61,044 nucleotides of DNA, from contig NZ_ATXL01000007.1 of NCBI RefSeq assembly GCF_000421665.1, positions 1 to 61,044 of the forward strand, in the 5' to 3' direction. How positions within the stretch are numbered: position 1 is the first letter of the stretch; each line of letters opens with the position of its first letter. The notes beneath the pieces were generated by a model. The model did not search any database. It was not told where the DNA came from and was given only the letters and a program-made list of their open reading frames with translations. The position numbers and the translations under genes are program-made. Below, in pieces: positions 50,978 to 59,515 of this stretch. Origin of the DNA: Bavariicoccus seileri WCC 4188 (GTDB lineage: Bacteria > Bacillota > Bacilli > Lactobacillales > Aerococcaceae).

Positions 50978-51049
50978 GATCCTAGCAGGAATTGAACCTG
51001 CGACACCACGTTTAGGAAACGTGTGCTCTATCCGCTGAGCTATAGGATC
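50978..51049 (-). tRNA. tRNA-Arg (CCT)
   Basis: 72 nt. Acceptor GATCCTA/TAGGATC, D-arm GCTC/GAGC, anticodon stem CACGT/ACGTG with loop TTCCTAA (anticodon CCT), T-arm GCAGG-TTCAATT-CCTGC. CCA not encoded. It lies at the right end of the AT-rich sugar island. Confidence 0.95.
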
Positions 51050-51075
51050 GAAGGGAAAAAGTCACTAATAGCATA

Positions 51076-51522
51076 TTAACGCATTTCGGGTCTTTTGACA
51101 AACTGAGAATACACTTTAAAGGCAGTATCAACGGTGAAGATTGCGAGTGCTATCATTCCGGCGATTGCCATGGTTTCCATTAGTTCTTTGGCGCCTTTTT
51201 CTGGTGATTCTAAGAGGTAGCCATAGACGGTTTTATACATGCCTGCTCCAGGTACTAGTGGAAAAAATCCAGGTATAAAGAATACGGTTACGGGCATTTT
51301 ATAGTAACGGGCTAGTAAGTGAGAGACGAAAGCTACGATCACACTGCTTAAAAAGGATGAGATGGGAACGGAATACCATTGTAAGAAGAATAAATAACCA
51401 CCCCAGCATAAACCACCCATGGCAGCTAGGACAAATCGTAGTTTTTTTGGTGCTTCAAAAAAATAACAACTTGCAAAGCAAGCCAGGATTGCCCCTGAGA
51501 CTTGTGTAATTGTTGAGATCAT
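51076..51522 (-). CDS. Threonine/serine exporter, small subunit (ThrE C-terminal, DUF3815)
   Basis: 148 residues, four membrane helices, with the ThrE_2 motif FIPGFFPLVPGAGMYKTVYG. It overlaps the large subunit by four bases (ATGA), so both halves are made together. The pair is a split ThrE-type exporter of threonine/serine or small peptides. Confidence 0.9.
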   Translation of the reverse strand: MISTITQVSGAILACFASCYFFEAPKKLRFVLAAMGGLCWGGYLFFLQWYSVPISSFLSSVIVAFVSHLLARYYKMPVTVFFIPGFFPLVPGAGMYKTVYGYLLESPEKGAKELMETMAIAGMIALAIFTVDTAFKVYSQFVKRPEMR

Positions 51523-52280
51523 CCTGCGCCACCTCCTAATAGTAGCAGTCCTAAAGCAACACCTAATGCAATTGACAGAGCAACGATGAATGCTTCGATT
51601 GCGCGTGCAGAGCCACTAATGTAATCTCCTCTTAATGTATCCCGAATGGCGTTAGTGATGGCGGTACCTGGTACGAGGGGCATGATTGTCCCGATGATTG
51701 AGAGTCCCATGTTGAAATCAGCATATAAATACCGCTGAATCAGTCCTGTTGATAGGGTCATGATCACTACAGATACAACGTTTAAAAAGAAAGTTCCTAC
51801 TTTTAAAGTATCGTTGATTCTAGTAATTAATGGTAGCCATAGTCCAGCAATCATGGCTATGATTGATTCGCGTAGTCGGCCACTGAATAGTGTCCCAAAA
51901 CCGCCAATCATTATAATCACTGCTATATCTTTTTCATATTGAGGGACTTCTTTGGTATCAGCGACCAAGAGTTGTTGATAAGCTGTCTCAAGGTCGATTT
52001 GGCCTTGGCTAAGAGCTCTGGAAATTTGATTGACTTTTGTTATTTTAGAGAGGTTGATGTCAGATCGTTTTGTTGCTTTAATCTCGGTGATTGAATTGAT
52101 CGACTCATCGTCGATAGTAGCCATGACTGCTGTCCCAACAGCATATACTTCAACAGTTTCAAAATGTGATATAGAAAGAATATGATGCATAGTTTCTTCA
52201 ACACGATACGTTTCCGCATTACTTTCAATCAACATTGTTCCCGCGAGTAATGCAGTATCCATTAAATGTTTAGGATTCAT
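51519..52280 (-). CDS. Threonine/serine exporter, large subunit (ThrE N-terminal, DUF1212)
   Basis: 253 residues. An N-terminal cytoplasmic region (AGTMLIESNAETYRVEETMHHI) precedes about five membrane helices and the motif MPLVPGTAITNAIRDTLRGDYISGSARAIEA. GGAGG precedes the ATG. It partners the adjacent small subunit. Confidence 0.92.
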   Translation of the reverse strand: MNPKHLMDTALLAGTMLIESNAETYRVEETMHHILSISHFETVEVYAVGTAVMATIDDESINSITEIKATKRSDINLSKITKVNQISRALSQGQIDLETAYQQLLVADTKEVPQYEKDIAVIIMIGGFGTLFSGRLRESIIAMIAGLWLPLITRINDTLKVGTFFLNVVSVVIMTLSTGLIQRYLYADFNMGLSIIGTIMPLVPGTAITNAIRDTLRGDYISGSARAIEAFIVALSIALGVALGLLLLGGGAG

Positions 52281-52423
52281 TCTTAACCTCCAGAGTAAGG
52301 CGTCTTTTCTATTTTAGCATAATTATTTCTTTAGGTGTGTGCAAAATTAGCCCGAGTTGTGGTTAAATTCAAAACTTTATTCGAGAGGTATAATTCGGTA
52401 TTTTTACTAGCGGAGGTGTGCTG

Positions 52424-53026
52424 ATGACCAAAAAATCTAGGTCCTTAGAAAAGATTATAGAAACTATTGTTGAAACAATCCAAGCTACGCATCATGTGAC
52501 AGTAATGTCTGATGAGCCCATTAGACATTACTGTCCTCTAAATACAAAGACAATCATCGCAGTTTTTCCGATTCCACGTCGTTTTGTGATCAAAGGAACG
52601 GTAGTCCTCAATGAAAATGGCTCTTGGTCATACTCTCCTCTTAGAACCTCGACTTTATTGCATCGATTGTTTCAACGGTTTGAGCCGGATTATCGCACAT
52701 ATCTCAAATGGCGAGAAAATGGGTATTTAAAACCTGTTTTTGATCTTAATCATTTCTTTCTTCCTTTTTATCTTCCAAAAGCATTTACCAAGCAAGAAAT
52801 GGATGATAAGAACCATAAAGGGTGGGTTAACTTGAAGAAGGCTCATTATTGGCATTTCAGGAAAAATAGTTGGCAAGTTTATTTCGGGGAAAAGATTATT
52901 TGGCGGTTCGATGATCAATTGATTCATCGTATTAATAAGTGCTATGCAAGGGCTCTAATCATTGGCAACGAGAATGACGGATTGATCCACGAAAGTCTTT
53001 GGTCTTATCGTCATTCAAATCAGTAA
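52424..53026 (+). CDS. Hypothetical protein
   Basis: 200 residues from ATG 52424 (GGAGG seven bases upstream; an in-frame GTG at 52418 is too close). Soluble, basic, rich in Trp, His and Tyr in the second half (GWVNLKKAHYWHFRKNSWQVYFGEK). No family recognised. A perfect 13-base inverted repeat lies within its 5' part (52498-52535). It stands alone between the divergent thrE operon and the stress-protein gene. Confidence 0.65.
   Translation: MTKKSRSLEKIIETIVETIQATHHVTVMSDEPIRHYCPLNTKTIIAVFPIPRRFVIKGTVVLNENGSWSYSPLRTSTLLHRLFQRFEPDYRTYLKWRENGYLKPVFDLNHFFLPFYLPKAFTKQEMDDKNHKGWVNLKKAHYWHFRKNSWQVYFGEKIIWRFDDQLIHRINKCYARALIIGNENDGLIHESLWSYRHSNQ
52498..52535. repeat. Perfect inverted repeat inside a coding sequence
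   Basis: GACAGTAATGTCT and AGACATTACTGTC (13 bases each) enclose a 12-base loop, ~75 bases into the hypothetical gene. In mRNA this would be a stable hairpin. Confidence 0.85.
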
Positions 53027-53110
53027 TAATGGTATTATAGTTGGAAAGCTTATAAAATTATAATATAATTAGGCTAACATTAAAAAGAAGAGGCTAGACA
53101 GGAGGCCAGT

Positions 53111-53632
53111 ATGAACCGACAAATAGAAGGTAGTTATGAAAGCATAGATGAAGTGGCTGAGGCGGTTGATCGTTTGATAAAGGATTTGGACTATCAAAGT
53201 GATCAGCTGATGATTCTCACAATCAACGAGTCTGATGAGACTGAGTTGAGGGCCAAAACTGGTGTGCAAGTTTTTGTGCAAGATAAGCCAGTTGAGAGTC
53301 AAGAAACGTTATTCGATAAGTTCAAAGATCTGTTGTCAATCAGTGATGAGGATACATTTTTGGGACAACTTGGTATCCCTGCAGAAGAGCTAGAGGACTA
53401 TGAGTCTGATCTGGCATCTGGCAATTTCTTGCTAGTGATTGAAAGCACTCCTCGTTCTGATGACTTAGAAACAGCTGATGGTATGATGGAAACTGTGACA
53501 GAAAGTAGTGATACAGCAGCCGTTGTAGCAGACGATACAACTGATAAAAAAAGCATCGGCAGTCAGGACATCAACAACAAAGATGTGGTTAAGGAAACAA
53601 GTGATGACAGTAATGATGGAGCTGAAAAGTAG
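53111..53632 (+). CDS. General stress protein 17M-like (YflT domain)
   Basis: 173 residues. Residues ~4-105 match the heat-induced YflT/GSP17M domain (EGSYESIDEVAEAVDRLIKDLDYQSDQLMILT, then AEELEDYESDLASGNFLLVIE). The last ~60 residues are an acidic, Ser/Thr/Asp-rich, probably disordered tail. GGAGG precedes the ATG. It lies three bases before recX, so is probably co-transcribed. Activity unknown. Confidence 0.82.
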   Translation: MNRQIEGSYESIDEVAEAVDRLIKDLDYQSDQLMILTINESDETELRAKTGVQVFVQDKPVESQETLFDKFKDLLSISDEDTFLGQLGIPAEELEDYESDLASGNFLLVIESTPRSDDLETADGMMETVTESSDTAAVVADDTTDKKSIGSQDINNKDVVKETSDDSNDGAEK

Positions 53633-53635
53633 AGG

Positions 53636-54493
53636 GTGTCACAGATTTTGGAAAATAGTTCAAATAATGAACACTTGAAGAAAGATCAAGCCAAGAAGCA
53701 ACTTATTACGAAAATAGAAGTCCAAAAAAGGAATAAGGAACGGTTCAACGTCTTCATTAATCATGTTTTCTCTTTTGGTATATCCGAATCTGTATTAGCA
53801 AAATTTGGACTCTATAAAGGTAAAGAACTAGATAGTGAAACGATTGACGATATAAAAGTGGCTGAGATAGAGTTTGGTGCCTATCAAGAGGCCCTTTCTT
53901 TTTTGACACATCGGTTACGAACTGAAAAAGAGATTAGAGATCATTTGAGTGAAAAAGAGTATAGCCCAGAGTCTATCGACCAAGCCATGCAGAAATTATC
54001 AGAGATGCAGCTGATCAATGATTCGGAATATGCCGCCGCCTATACGAGAACAGCTAACCGTGCCGGTAAGAAAGGACCAAAGGTGATTCAAAGAGATCTC
54101 ATCACGTTAGGTGTCTCAAAAGCCATCCTAGAAAATATAGAAGACCATTATCCGATTGAAGATCAGTTGGCTAATGCTATCAAAATGGCACAAAAGTTTG
54201 TTAAATCTCATCAAAAAGAGTCGAAACGACTAGTAGAGACGAAAGCAAGAACCTTTCTGATACAGAAAGGTTTTTCACCTGATATCGGTCAATCTGCTAT
54301 TTCAACAGTTCTAAATGAGGTTGAACTCCTCACGGATGAGGAACGCTTAGCCCCAGTAGCTGAAAAGTATTTCAGAAAATATTCGAAACGCTTTTCAAGC
54401 TATGATCTTGATCAGAAGACAAGAGAAGCTTTGTTGAGAAAGGGTTTTAGCAACGATTTGATTTCTCAATGGTTGAAAAAAACCCATGTTTGA
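53636..54493 (+). CDS. recX: Regulatory protein RecX
   Basis: 285 residues, the long Lactobacillales form. The start is GTG 53636. RecX three-helix modules begin with AYQEALSFLTHRLRTEKEIRDHLSEKEYSPE and continue with INDSEYAAAYTRTANRAGKKGPKVIQRDLITLGVS. It modulates RecA filaments. It follows the stress-protein gene directly; recA is not in the window. Confidence 0.92.
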   Translation: MSQILENSSNNEHLKKDQAKKQLITKIEVQKRNKERFNVFINHVFSFGISESVLAKFGLYKGKELDSETIDDIKVAEIEFGAYQEALSFLTHRLRTEKEIRDHLSEKEYSPESIDQAMQKLSEMQLINDSEYAAAYTRTANRAGKKGPKVIQRDLITLGVSKAILENIEDHYPIEDQLANAIKMAQKFVKSHQKESKRLVETKARTFLIQKGFSPDIGQSAISTVLNEVELLTDEERLAPVAEKYFRKYSKRFSSYDLDQKTREALLRKGFSNDLISQWLKKTHV

Positions 54494-54583
54494 AGGTGTT
54501 ATTAGTTGCCACTTTTAAAAATAGTGCTCTATAATGAAAGCAAAAAGTGGTATTAAAATGAACGCTGAGTAGAAGGGGTTTTT

Positions 54584-55102
54584 ATGGTAGAGAAAAAAGG
54601 TTTTGAGTGGGGACATTTATTATTAGGGATTTTGTTTGTGGTTTCTGCCTTGATTGCATTTGCGAATCCTGCAAGTAGTTTAGTAGCTGTTGTTGTCGTG
54701 TTTGCGATAACTGCAATAGTGAAAGGGATTATCGAGTTATTCTTTAGACGGTCATTACGACTTTTCGGTGGTTACTATTCTAAAAGCTTAATAGCAATCG
54801 GAGTGCTCGATATTATTTTCGGGATTGTTTTATTATTCAACTTGAATGTCGGTTTAGCGGTATTACCGTATTTCTTTGCAATATGGTTTATCATTGACTC
54901 AGTTGAAGAACTATTTCTTGCTAAGAGCTATAAGGCATTTGGAAACGGTTATTATTGGTTTATGCTTATTACAAATATCTTGTGTGTTGTCTTAGGTATC
55001 ATGTTGTTATTCAATCCAGTGACTTCAGCATTATCATTGGCATTTTTAATTGGATTTTACTTCATGGTCACTGGTATTACCTATATTATTGCTGCATTTT
55101 AA
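54584..55102 (+). CDS. DUF308/HdeD-like membrane protein
   Basis: 172 residues, six short membrane helices in paired repeats (LLGILFVVSALIAFANPASSL, LGIMLLFNPVTSALSLAFLIGFYFMVTGITYI). The HdeD family is linked to acid stress in enterobacteria, but function in Firmicutes is not known. GAAGGGG precedes the ATG. A terminator follows. Confidence 0.88.
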   Translation: MVEKKGFEWGHLLLGILFVVSALIAFANPASSLVAVVVVFAITAIVKGIIELFFRRSLRLFGGYYSKSLIAIGVLDIIFGIVLLFNLNVGLAVLPYFFAIWFIIDSVEELFLAKSYKAFGNGYYWFMLITNILCVVLGIMLLFNPVTSALSLAFLIGFYFMVTGITYIIAAF

Positions 55103-55179
55103 TAAATCAGCAACCAAGTTTATCGCTATGAGATTGATGTCTCTTTCGGCTAAGAGATGAGTTTGATTTTTAAAAGTAC

Positions 55180-55211
55180 GCTAGGTTCAATTGAGCCTAG
55201 TGCCTTTTTTT
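55180..55211 (+). terminator. Terminator between DUF308 and mutY
   Basis: CTAGGTTCAATTGAGCCTAG is nearly palindromic, with a T7 tail. Confidence 0.88.
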
Positions 55212-55225
55212 GAGGAGGAAGCGAT

Positions 55226-56392
55226 GTGGCAATTGATTTTAATGAATATGGTATAGAGATGTGGTCAGAGGATAAAAAAGAAGCTTTTAGGAAGGCACTT
55301 TTAGAGTGGTATGACCACCATAAACGTGACTTACCATGGCGTCAAACATCCGACCCCTATGCAATCTGGATCAGCGAGATTATGTTGCAGCAAACACAAG
55401 TCGCGACCGTTATTCCCTACTATTTACGGTTTATGGAGTGGTTCAAGACACCGAAGGACCTAGCTGGTGCCGATACGGAAAAGGTAATCAAGGCATGGGA
55501 GGGGCTTGGCTATTATAGTCGTGCACGCAATCTTCAAGCTGCAGCCCAAACGATCGTCACAAAGCATGACGGTATTTTCCCGAGAAAATATGAAGATGTG
55601 AGAGACTTGAAAGGTATCGGACCCTATACTGCTGGGGCAATCATGAGTATTGCATTTAACAAACCTTATTCAGCTGTTGATGGCAATGTCATGCGGATTA
55701 TGGCTAGACTATTTGAGATTGATCTCGATGTTGGTGATCCAAAGAACAGAAAAGTGTTTGAAGCGGTTACTCAGGAACTATTAGATCCAAATCGCCCGGG
55801 AGATTTTAATCAAGCTCTGATGGATCTAGGGACAGATATCGAATCTGCAAAGGGATACCATGTAGAAGATAGTCCAGTCAAAGCATTTTCCGCGGCTTAT
55901 CTCAATGAAACGATGGCAAAATATCCTATCAAATTGCCTAAGAAAAAACCAGTTAACAAAACTTATATAGCGTTAGTTGTCGAGAGTGAAGATCAAGCTT
56001 ACCTATTTGAAAAGAGACCCGATAAGGGATTGCTGAAGGGATTTTGGATGATGCCTTTGATCGAAGAGTTGCCAGATGTTTCTTTAGAGGTCGAAGAAAA
56101 AGACAGCATCTTCAAAACAAAAGAAAAAAAGATCAAAAGATATTTAAACGACTTGGGGTATTCTCAACTCGTTGTTGGGACAAAACCTATCGAATCTGTG
56201 GTCCATGTGTTTAGTCATCAAAGATGGACCATAGAGATATGGTATGTTCGTGCTCTTGAGCAAGGATTCCCTCAAAATGCAAATGCCCAAACAAGTGTTT
56301 CTAACCTAAAATGGTTGTCAGCTAGCGATTTTTCCAGGTATGCGTTTCCAAAACCACAACATAAAATTTGGGAGGCTTTTTTAAATAACTAA
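55226..56392 (+). CDS. mutY: A/G-specific adenine glycosylase MutY without Fe-S cluster
   Basis: 388 residues. The start is GTG 55226, with GAGGAGGA upstream. HhH-GPD domain with WISEIMLQQTQVATVIPYY, the hairpin LKGIGPYTAGAI and catalytic Asp in AVDGNVMRI (~152). The C-terminal NUDIX-like 8-oxoG recognition domain contains a VFSHQRWTIEIW motif. The four cysteines that normally hold a 4Fe-4S cluster after MDLG are all missing (MDLGTDIESAKGYHVEDSPVKAF). Cluster-free MutY is known in some Lactobacillales, so it is probably active: removal of A opposite 8-oxoG. Confidence 0.93.
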   Translation: MAIDFNEYGIEMWSEDKKEAFRKALLEWYDHHKRDLPWRQTSDPYAIWISEIMLQQTQVATVIPYYLRFMEWFKTPKDLAGADTEKVIKAWEGLGYYSRARNLQAAAQTIVTKHDGIFPRKYEDVRDLKGIGPYTAGAIMSIAFNKPYSAVDGNVMRIMARLFEIDLDVGDPKNRKVFEAVTQELLDPNRPGDFNQALMDLGTDIESAKGYHVEDSPVKAFSAAYLNETMAKYPIKLPKKKPVNKTYIALVVESEDQAYLFEKRPDKGLLKGFWMMPLIEELPDVSLEVEEKDSIFKTKEKKIKRYLNDLGYSQLVVGTKPIESVVHVFSHQRWTIEIWYVRALEQGFPQNANAQTSVSNLKWLSASDFSRYAFPKPQHKIWEAFLNN

Positions 56393-56492
56393 CTGTTTTG
56401 ACCCCTTAATTATGGTATACTTCTTTTGAATATAGCCAAATGGCTATGGAAAACAATAGGTGCATGCACCTCTTAGAAAGTTGGCAACAGTG

Positions 56493-57032
56493 ATGTATCA
56501 TCCAAAAGAAGGAGAATTCATCACTATTAAAAGCTATAAACATGATGGGGAGTTACATCGAACCTGGCGAGACAGTATGGTTCTTAAGACTAGCGACCAA
56601 TCGATCATCGCTGTCAACGATCATACTTTAGTCGTTGAATCGGATGGACGTAGGTGGGTCACAAGAGAGCCTGCGATTTTATTCTTCCATAAGCACTATT
56701 GGTTCAATGTTGTTACGATGATACGTCCCAAAGGAGTATCTTATTATTGCAATTTGGCGTCACCCTATGTTATTGACCAAGAAGCATTGAAGTATATTGA
56801 CTACGATTTAGATGTCAAAGTATTTCCAGATGGTGAGAAACGTCTGTTAGATGTAGACGAGTATCAATACCATCGAAAAAAGATGGGTTATTCCAAAGAT
56901 ATAGATTGTATTTTAAAACGCAATGTTGAGATTCTAGTCGATTGGATCAAGGAAGAAAAAGGACCGTTCTCACCGGAGTTTGTCAAACTATGGTACGAAC
57001 GGTATCGACAACTAACCCAACGCATGTCGTAG
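56493..57032 (+). CDS. ntdP: Nucleoside tri-/diphosphate phosphatase (DUF402)
   Basis: 179 residues from ATG 56493 ([25 protein letters not shown], the common family start); in-frame upstream GTGs exist and the ribosome site is weak. The DUF402 barrel is shown by [22 protein letters not shown] and the acidic metal ligands in [12 protein letters not shown] and DVDEY. Relatives in staphylococci/streptococci hydrolyse NTPs and NDPs. It lies after mutY, a frequent order in this group, and ends at a terminator. Confidence 0.9.
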   Translation: MYHPKEGEFITIKSYKHDGELHRTWRDSMVLKTSDQSIIAVNDHTLVVESDGRRWVTREPAILFFHKHYWFNVVTMIRPKGVSYYCNLASPYVIDQEALKYIDYDLDVKVFPDGEKRLLDVDEYQYHRKKMGYSKDIDCILKRNVEILVDWIKEEKGPFSPEFVKLWYERYRQLTQRMS

Positions 57033-57047
57033 TGCTAATTAGTGGTG

Positions 57048-57077
57048 AAAGGGTCAAGCGAAATCGTTTGACCCTTT
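57048..57077 (+). terminator. Terminator after ntdP
   Basis: AAAGGGTCAAGCGA pairs with TCGTTTGACCCTTT, followed by ATATTTTT. Confidence 0.88.
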
Positions 57078-57111
57078 ATATTTTTAAGAGTGATTGTGAA
57101 AGGAATTTGAT

Positions 57112-57927
57112 ATGTCTAATAAAATCAAAGTTATTGCGATCGATATGGACGGCACATTATTACGAGATGATAAGTCTCTTTCTGATGTGAATGTCAAAGC
57201 TATCGAGAAAGCTATTATGAAAGGGTACCGGATCGTTTTTTGTACGGGAAGACCATATGCAGGCGTTGCTCCTTTTTTGAAGTGTTTTCGCCAAACCGAG
57301 ACCGAATACCTTGTCATCCAAAATGGTGGGCAGATTGCATCGATCAACCCTGATGAAACAATCTACCATATAACAATGGATAAAAGTGAGACGATACATA
57401 TTCTTGATGCTCTGTTACCATTAGATTCTGGCCTAGTCTTAGTGAATGAATCGGGCTATTTTAGTGTCGAGCAAGAACCAAATCGTTTTATGCAAATGGA
57501 CGCTGATATCGTTCACGAGAAAATTTCGCGGTTAGACATTTCTGCTATAACGGATGAGACTAAGACCGAGAACGTTATGATTGTTAATGAACCTGAAATC
57601 ATCGATGCGGCAAGTGAAAAGATTCCGCAAGAGATTATTGATCGTTATCACGTAGTTAGAAGTCAACCATATTTAATTGAAATCCAGCCAAAGGATGTCA
57701 ATAAGGCCAGCGGATTAAGAGCCTTAGCAGCTCATCTAGATATTCCAATAGAAGAATTTGCAGCAATTGGAGACGGCTTGAATGATCTAGAAATGATCAA
57801 AGAAGTAGGTTACGGTATTGCAATGGCCAATGGTAATGAAGTCATTCGAAGAGAAAGCAAGTGGGTTACCGCAAGTAATGAAGAGGATGGAGTCCAAAAG
57901 GCTATCGAACATATCTTTACCATTTAA
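57112..57927 (+). CDS. Cof-type HAD family sugar/nucleotide phosphatase
   Basis: 271 residues. Motif I DMDGTLL (nucleophile Asp12), motif II FCTGRP, Lys in motif III (KDVNKASGLRAL) and motif IV GDGLNDLEM, with a type IIB cap between. YidA-like phosphatase with broad in vitro activity on sugar phosphates or FMN/PLP; physiological substrate unknown. AAAGGA precedes the ATG. Monocistronic. Confidence 0.92.
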   Translation: MSNKIKVIAIDMDGTLLRDDKSLSDVNVKAIEKAIMKGYRIVFCTGRPYAGVAPFLKCFRQTETEYLVIQNGGQIASINPDETIYHITMDKSETIHILDALLPLDSGLVLVNESGYFSVEQEPNRFMQMDADIVHEKISRLDISAITDETKTENVMIVNEPEIIDAASEKIPQEIIDRYHVVRSQPYLIEIQPKDVNKASGLRALAAHLDIPIEEFAAIGDGLNDLEMIKEVGYGIAMANGNEVIRRESKWVTASNEEDGVQKAIEHIFTI

Positions 57928-57989
57928 GTCAAAATGAGAGTATCATAAATGATAGAGATGAGTATTGTCATACGAATAACTTGGTTGCA

Positions 57990-58028
57990 ATCAAGCTATA
58001 CAATGAAGTTATACAATCAAGTTATAAT
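57990..58028. repeat. 13-bp degenerate tandem repeat, three units
   Basis: ATCAAGCTATACA, ATGAAGTTATACA and ATCAAGTTATAAT follow one another in the ~210-base gap before the Fur-family gene. Confidence 0.8.
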
Positions 58029-58139
58029 AGTAACTAAACTCAATTAGTAATCAAATCAACAGCCAGAAGAGCAACCAAATAATAAATAAGCAATTTACAT
58101 TTCTTGCAGAAATAGTGTAGAGAAAGGGAGGCGTAGATA

Positions 58140-58613
58140 ATGATGGAAATAGAAACTTCTGATACAACAACGGTCAACTTAATATTAGATAAACTTCAAA
58201 AAAAAGGTGTCAGAATGACCAAGCAAAGGGAAGCAGTTTTAAGGGCCATTGCGACTAGTCATACTCATCCAACAGTTGAAGAACTTTATACTCAGTTGAA
58301 ACCTTATTATCCGTCAATGAGTTTAGCTACTGTTTATAACAATTTAAAAGTCCTTTTGGATCATCATGTTATTACAGAACTAAACACAGGGACGAATACC
58401 ACCAGATATGATATGTATACCCACGGTCAACACTATCATGCCATTTGTACAGAATGTGGAAAGATTGTCGATTTTAACTTTCCGCCTTTGACGGATGCAG
58501 AGATGGTTGCTGAGGCTGTCACTGGTTTTAAAATCAAAGAACATAATCTAGAGGTCAGAGGGTTGTGCCCAGAGTGTTATGAAAAGGCCAAAATGAGTGG
58601 TAAAGAAGCGTAA
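58140..58613 (+). CDS. perR: Fur family regulator, PerR-like
   Basis: 157 residues (ATG 58140 or 58143, after GGGAGG). Winged helix with HPTVEELYTQLKPYYPSMSLATVYNNLKVL, structural zinc CTEC and CPEC pairs, and the metal-sensing region RYDMYTHGQHYHAI. The Asp in CGKIVDF matches Asp104 of Bacillus PerR, where Fur usually has Glu. It would sense H2O2 through Fe/Mn. Own terminator downstream. Confidence 0.88.
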   Translation: MMEIETSDTTTVNLILDKLQKKGVRMTKQREAVLRAIATSHTHPTVEELYTQLKPYYPSMSLATVYNNLKVLLDHHVITELNTGTNTTRYDMYTHGQHYHAICTECGKIVDFNFPPLTDAEMVAEAVTGFKIKEHNLEVRGLCPECYEKAKMSGKEA

Positions 58614-58637
58614 TGAACGTTATAGGTGATTGATTTA

Positions 58638-58668
58638 ACGAGTGCTTTTAAGGGAGCACTCGTTTTAT
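58638..58668 (+). terminator. Terminator after perR
   Basis: ACGAGTGCT pairs with AGCACTCGT, followed by TTTATC. Confidence 0.82.
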
Positions 58669-58690
58669 CTGAAGAAAGGTGGTTTTTAAA

Positions 58691-59233
58691 ATGGCAAAGA
58701 GTCAGAAAAGAATTTTATCTGCACAAACGGTAACTGTGATGGCTGTCTTGTTGGCCCTTAATACAATTGTAGGATTTATACCAAGTGTGGGCATACCACC
58801 CTATGTTGAAATGGGTTTTGGTTTTATAGTAACGGCTTTTGCAGCCAGTATTTTAGGGCCAATACTTGCTCCTATTTTATGGATGGTAGGGGATCTTATT
58901 TCCTTTTACCTTCAAGGAGGAGGCTATTTTTTTCCAGGGTTTACGCTTAGTGCTGCAGTGGCTGCTTTGATTTATGCTTTATTCCTTTATCAAAAACCTA
59001 AGACGCTTAAACAGATAGTATTAGCAGTTTTATTTGTCACGATAATTGTAAATCTTGGTCTCAATTCATTATGGATAAGGATTATGTTTGATCGTGCTTG
59101 GGGCGTTTTTATGGGGGTAAGACTTATTAAGAATATAATCTCTTTACCTGTAAATGTATTTATTTTGTATTTCCTATTCAAGCAACCAACAGTCAAACGA
59201 TTAATGGATAAGGTAGAAAAAATGGTCGGATAA
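58691..59233 (+). CDS. folT: ECF transporter S component for folate
   Basis: 180 residues from ATG 58691 (GAAAGGTGG upstream). Six membrane helices. FolT-type features: TVTVMAVLLALNTIVGFI, a GPILAPILWMVGDLISF helix and the NLGLNSLWIRIMF...RLIKNIISLPVNVFIL region. It binds folates and works with a shared EcfAAT elsewhere. No THF riboswitch fits in the ~50 bases before it. Confidence 0.85.
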   Translation: MAKSQKRILSAQTVTVMAVLLALNTIVGFIPSVGIPPYVEMGFGFIVTAFAASILGPILAPILWMVGDLISFYLQGGGYFFPGFTLSAAVAALIYALFLYQKPKTLKQIVLAVLFVTIIVNLGLNSLWIRIMFDRAWGVFMGVRLIKNIISLPVNVFILYFLFKQPTVKRLMDKVEKMVG

Positions 59234-59287
59234 CAAGTGTTCACGGTTGTTTGTGTTGTTTATTAGATGTCTTAGGATAGCTTCAAA

Positions 59288-59344
59288 GATGAGTTTAGTG
59301 ATGAGTTTAGTATGAGCTTAGAGATGAGTTTATAGATGAGTTTA
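59288..59344. repeat. 11-12 bp degenerate tandem repeat, five units
   Basis: The word GATGAGTTTA recurs at 59288, 59300, about 59311 (TATGAGCTTA), 59323 and 59335. It lies between folT and the aldo/keto reductase gene. Confidence 0.85.
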
Positions 59345-59515
59345 TCACCAAAAGAGAGACGTAAGTTTCAAGGACAAAGATGGATAGGTCACTAGCTCTT
59401 TCAAGGTGTTATAAAAATAAAACGGCGATTTAGGTTGTTTTGCTTTTATAACGCCTTATTATTTTGTAAACTAGAACTAGAGATTAGTATTACTATGGAT
59501 GATGGAGGAATTAAA

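Noticed and set aside
58614-58690. THF riboswitch upstream of folT
   Set aside because: Only ~50 bases separate the perR terminator region from the folT start, too little for the known aptamers.
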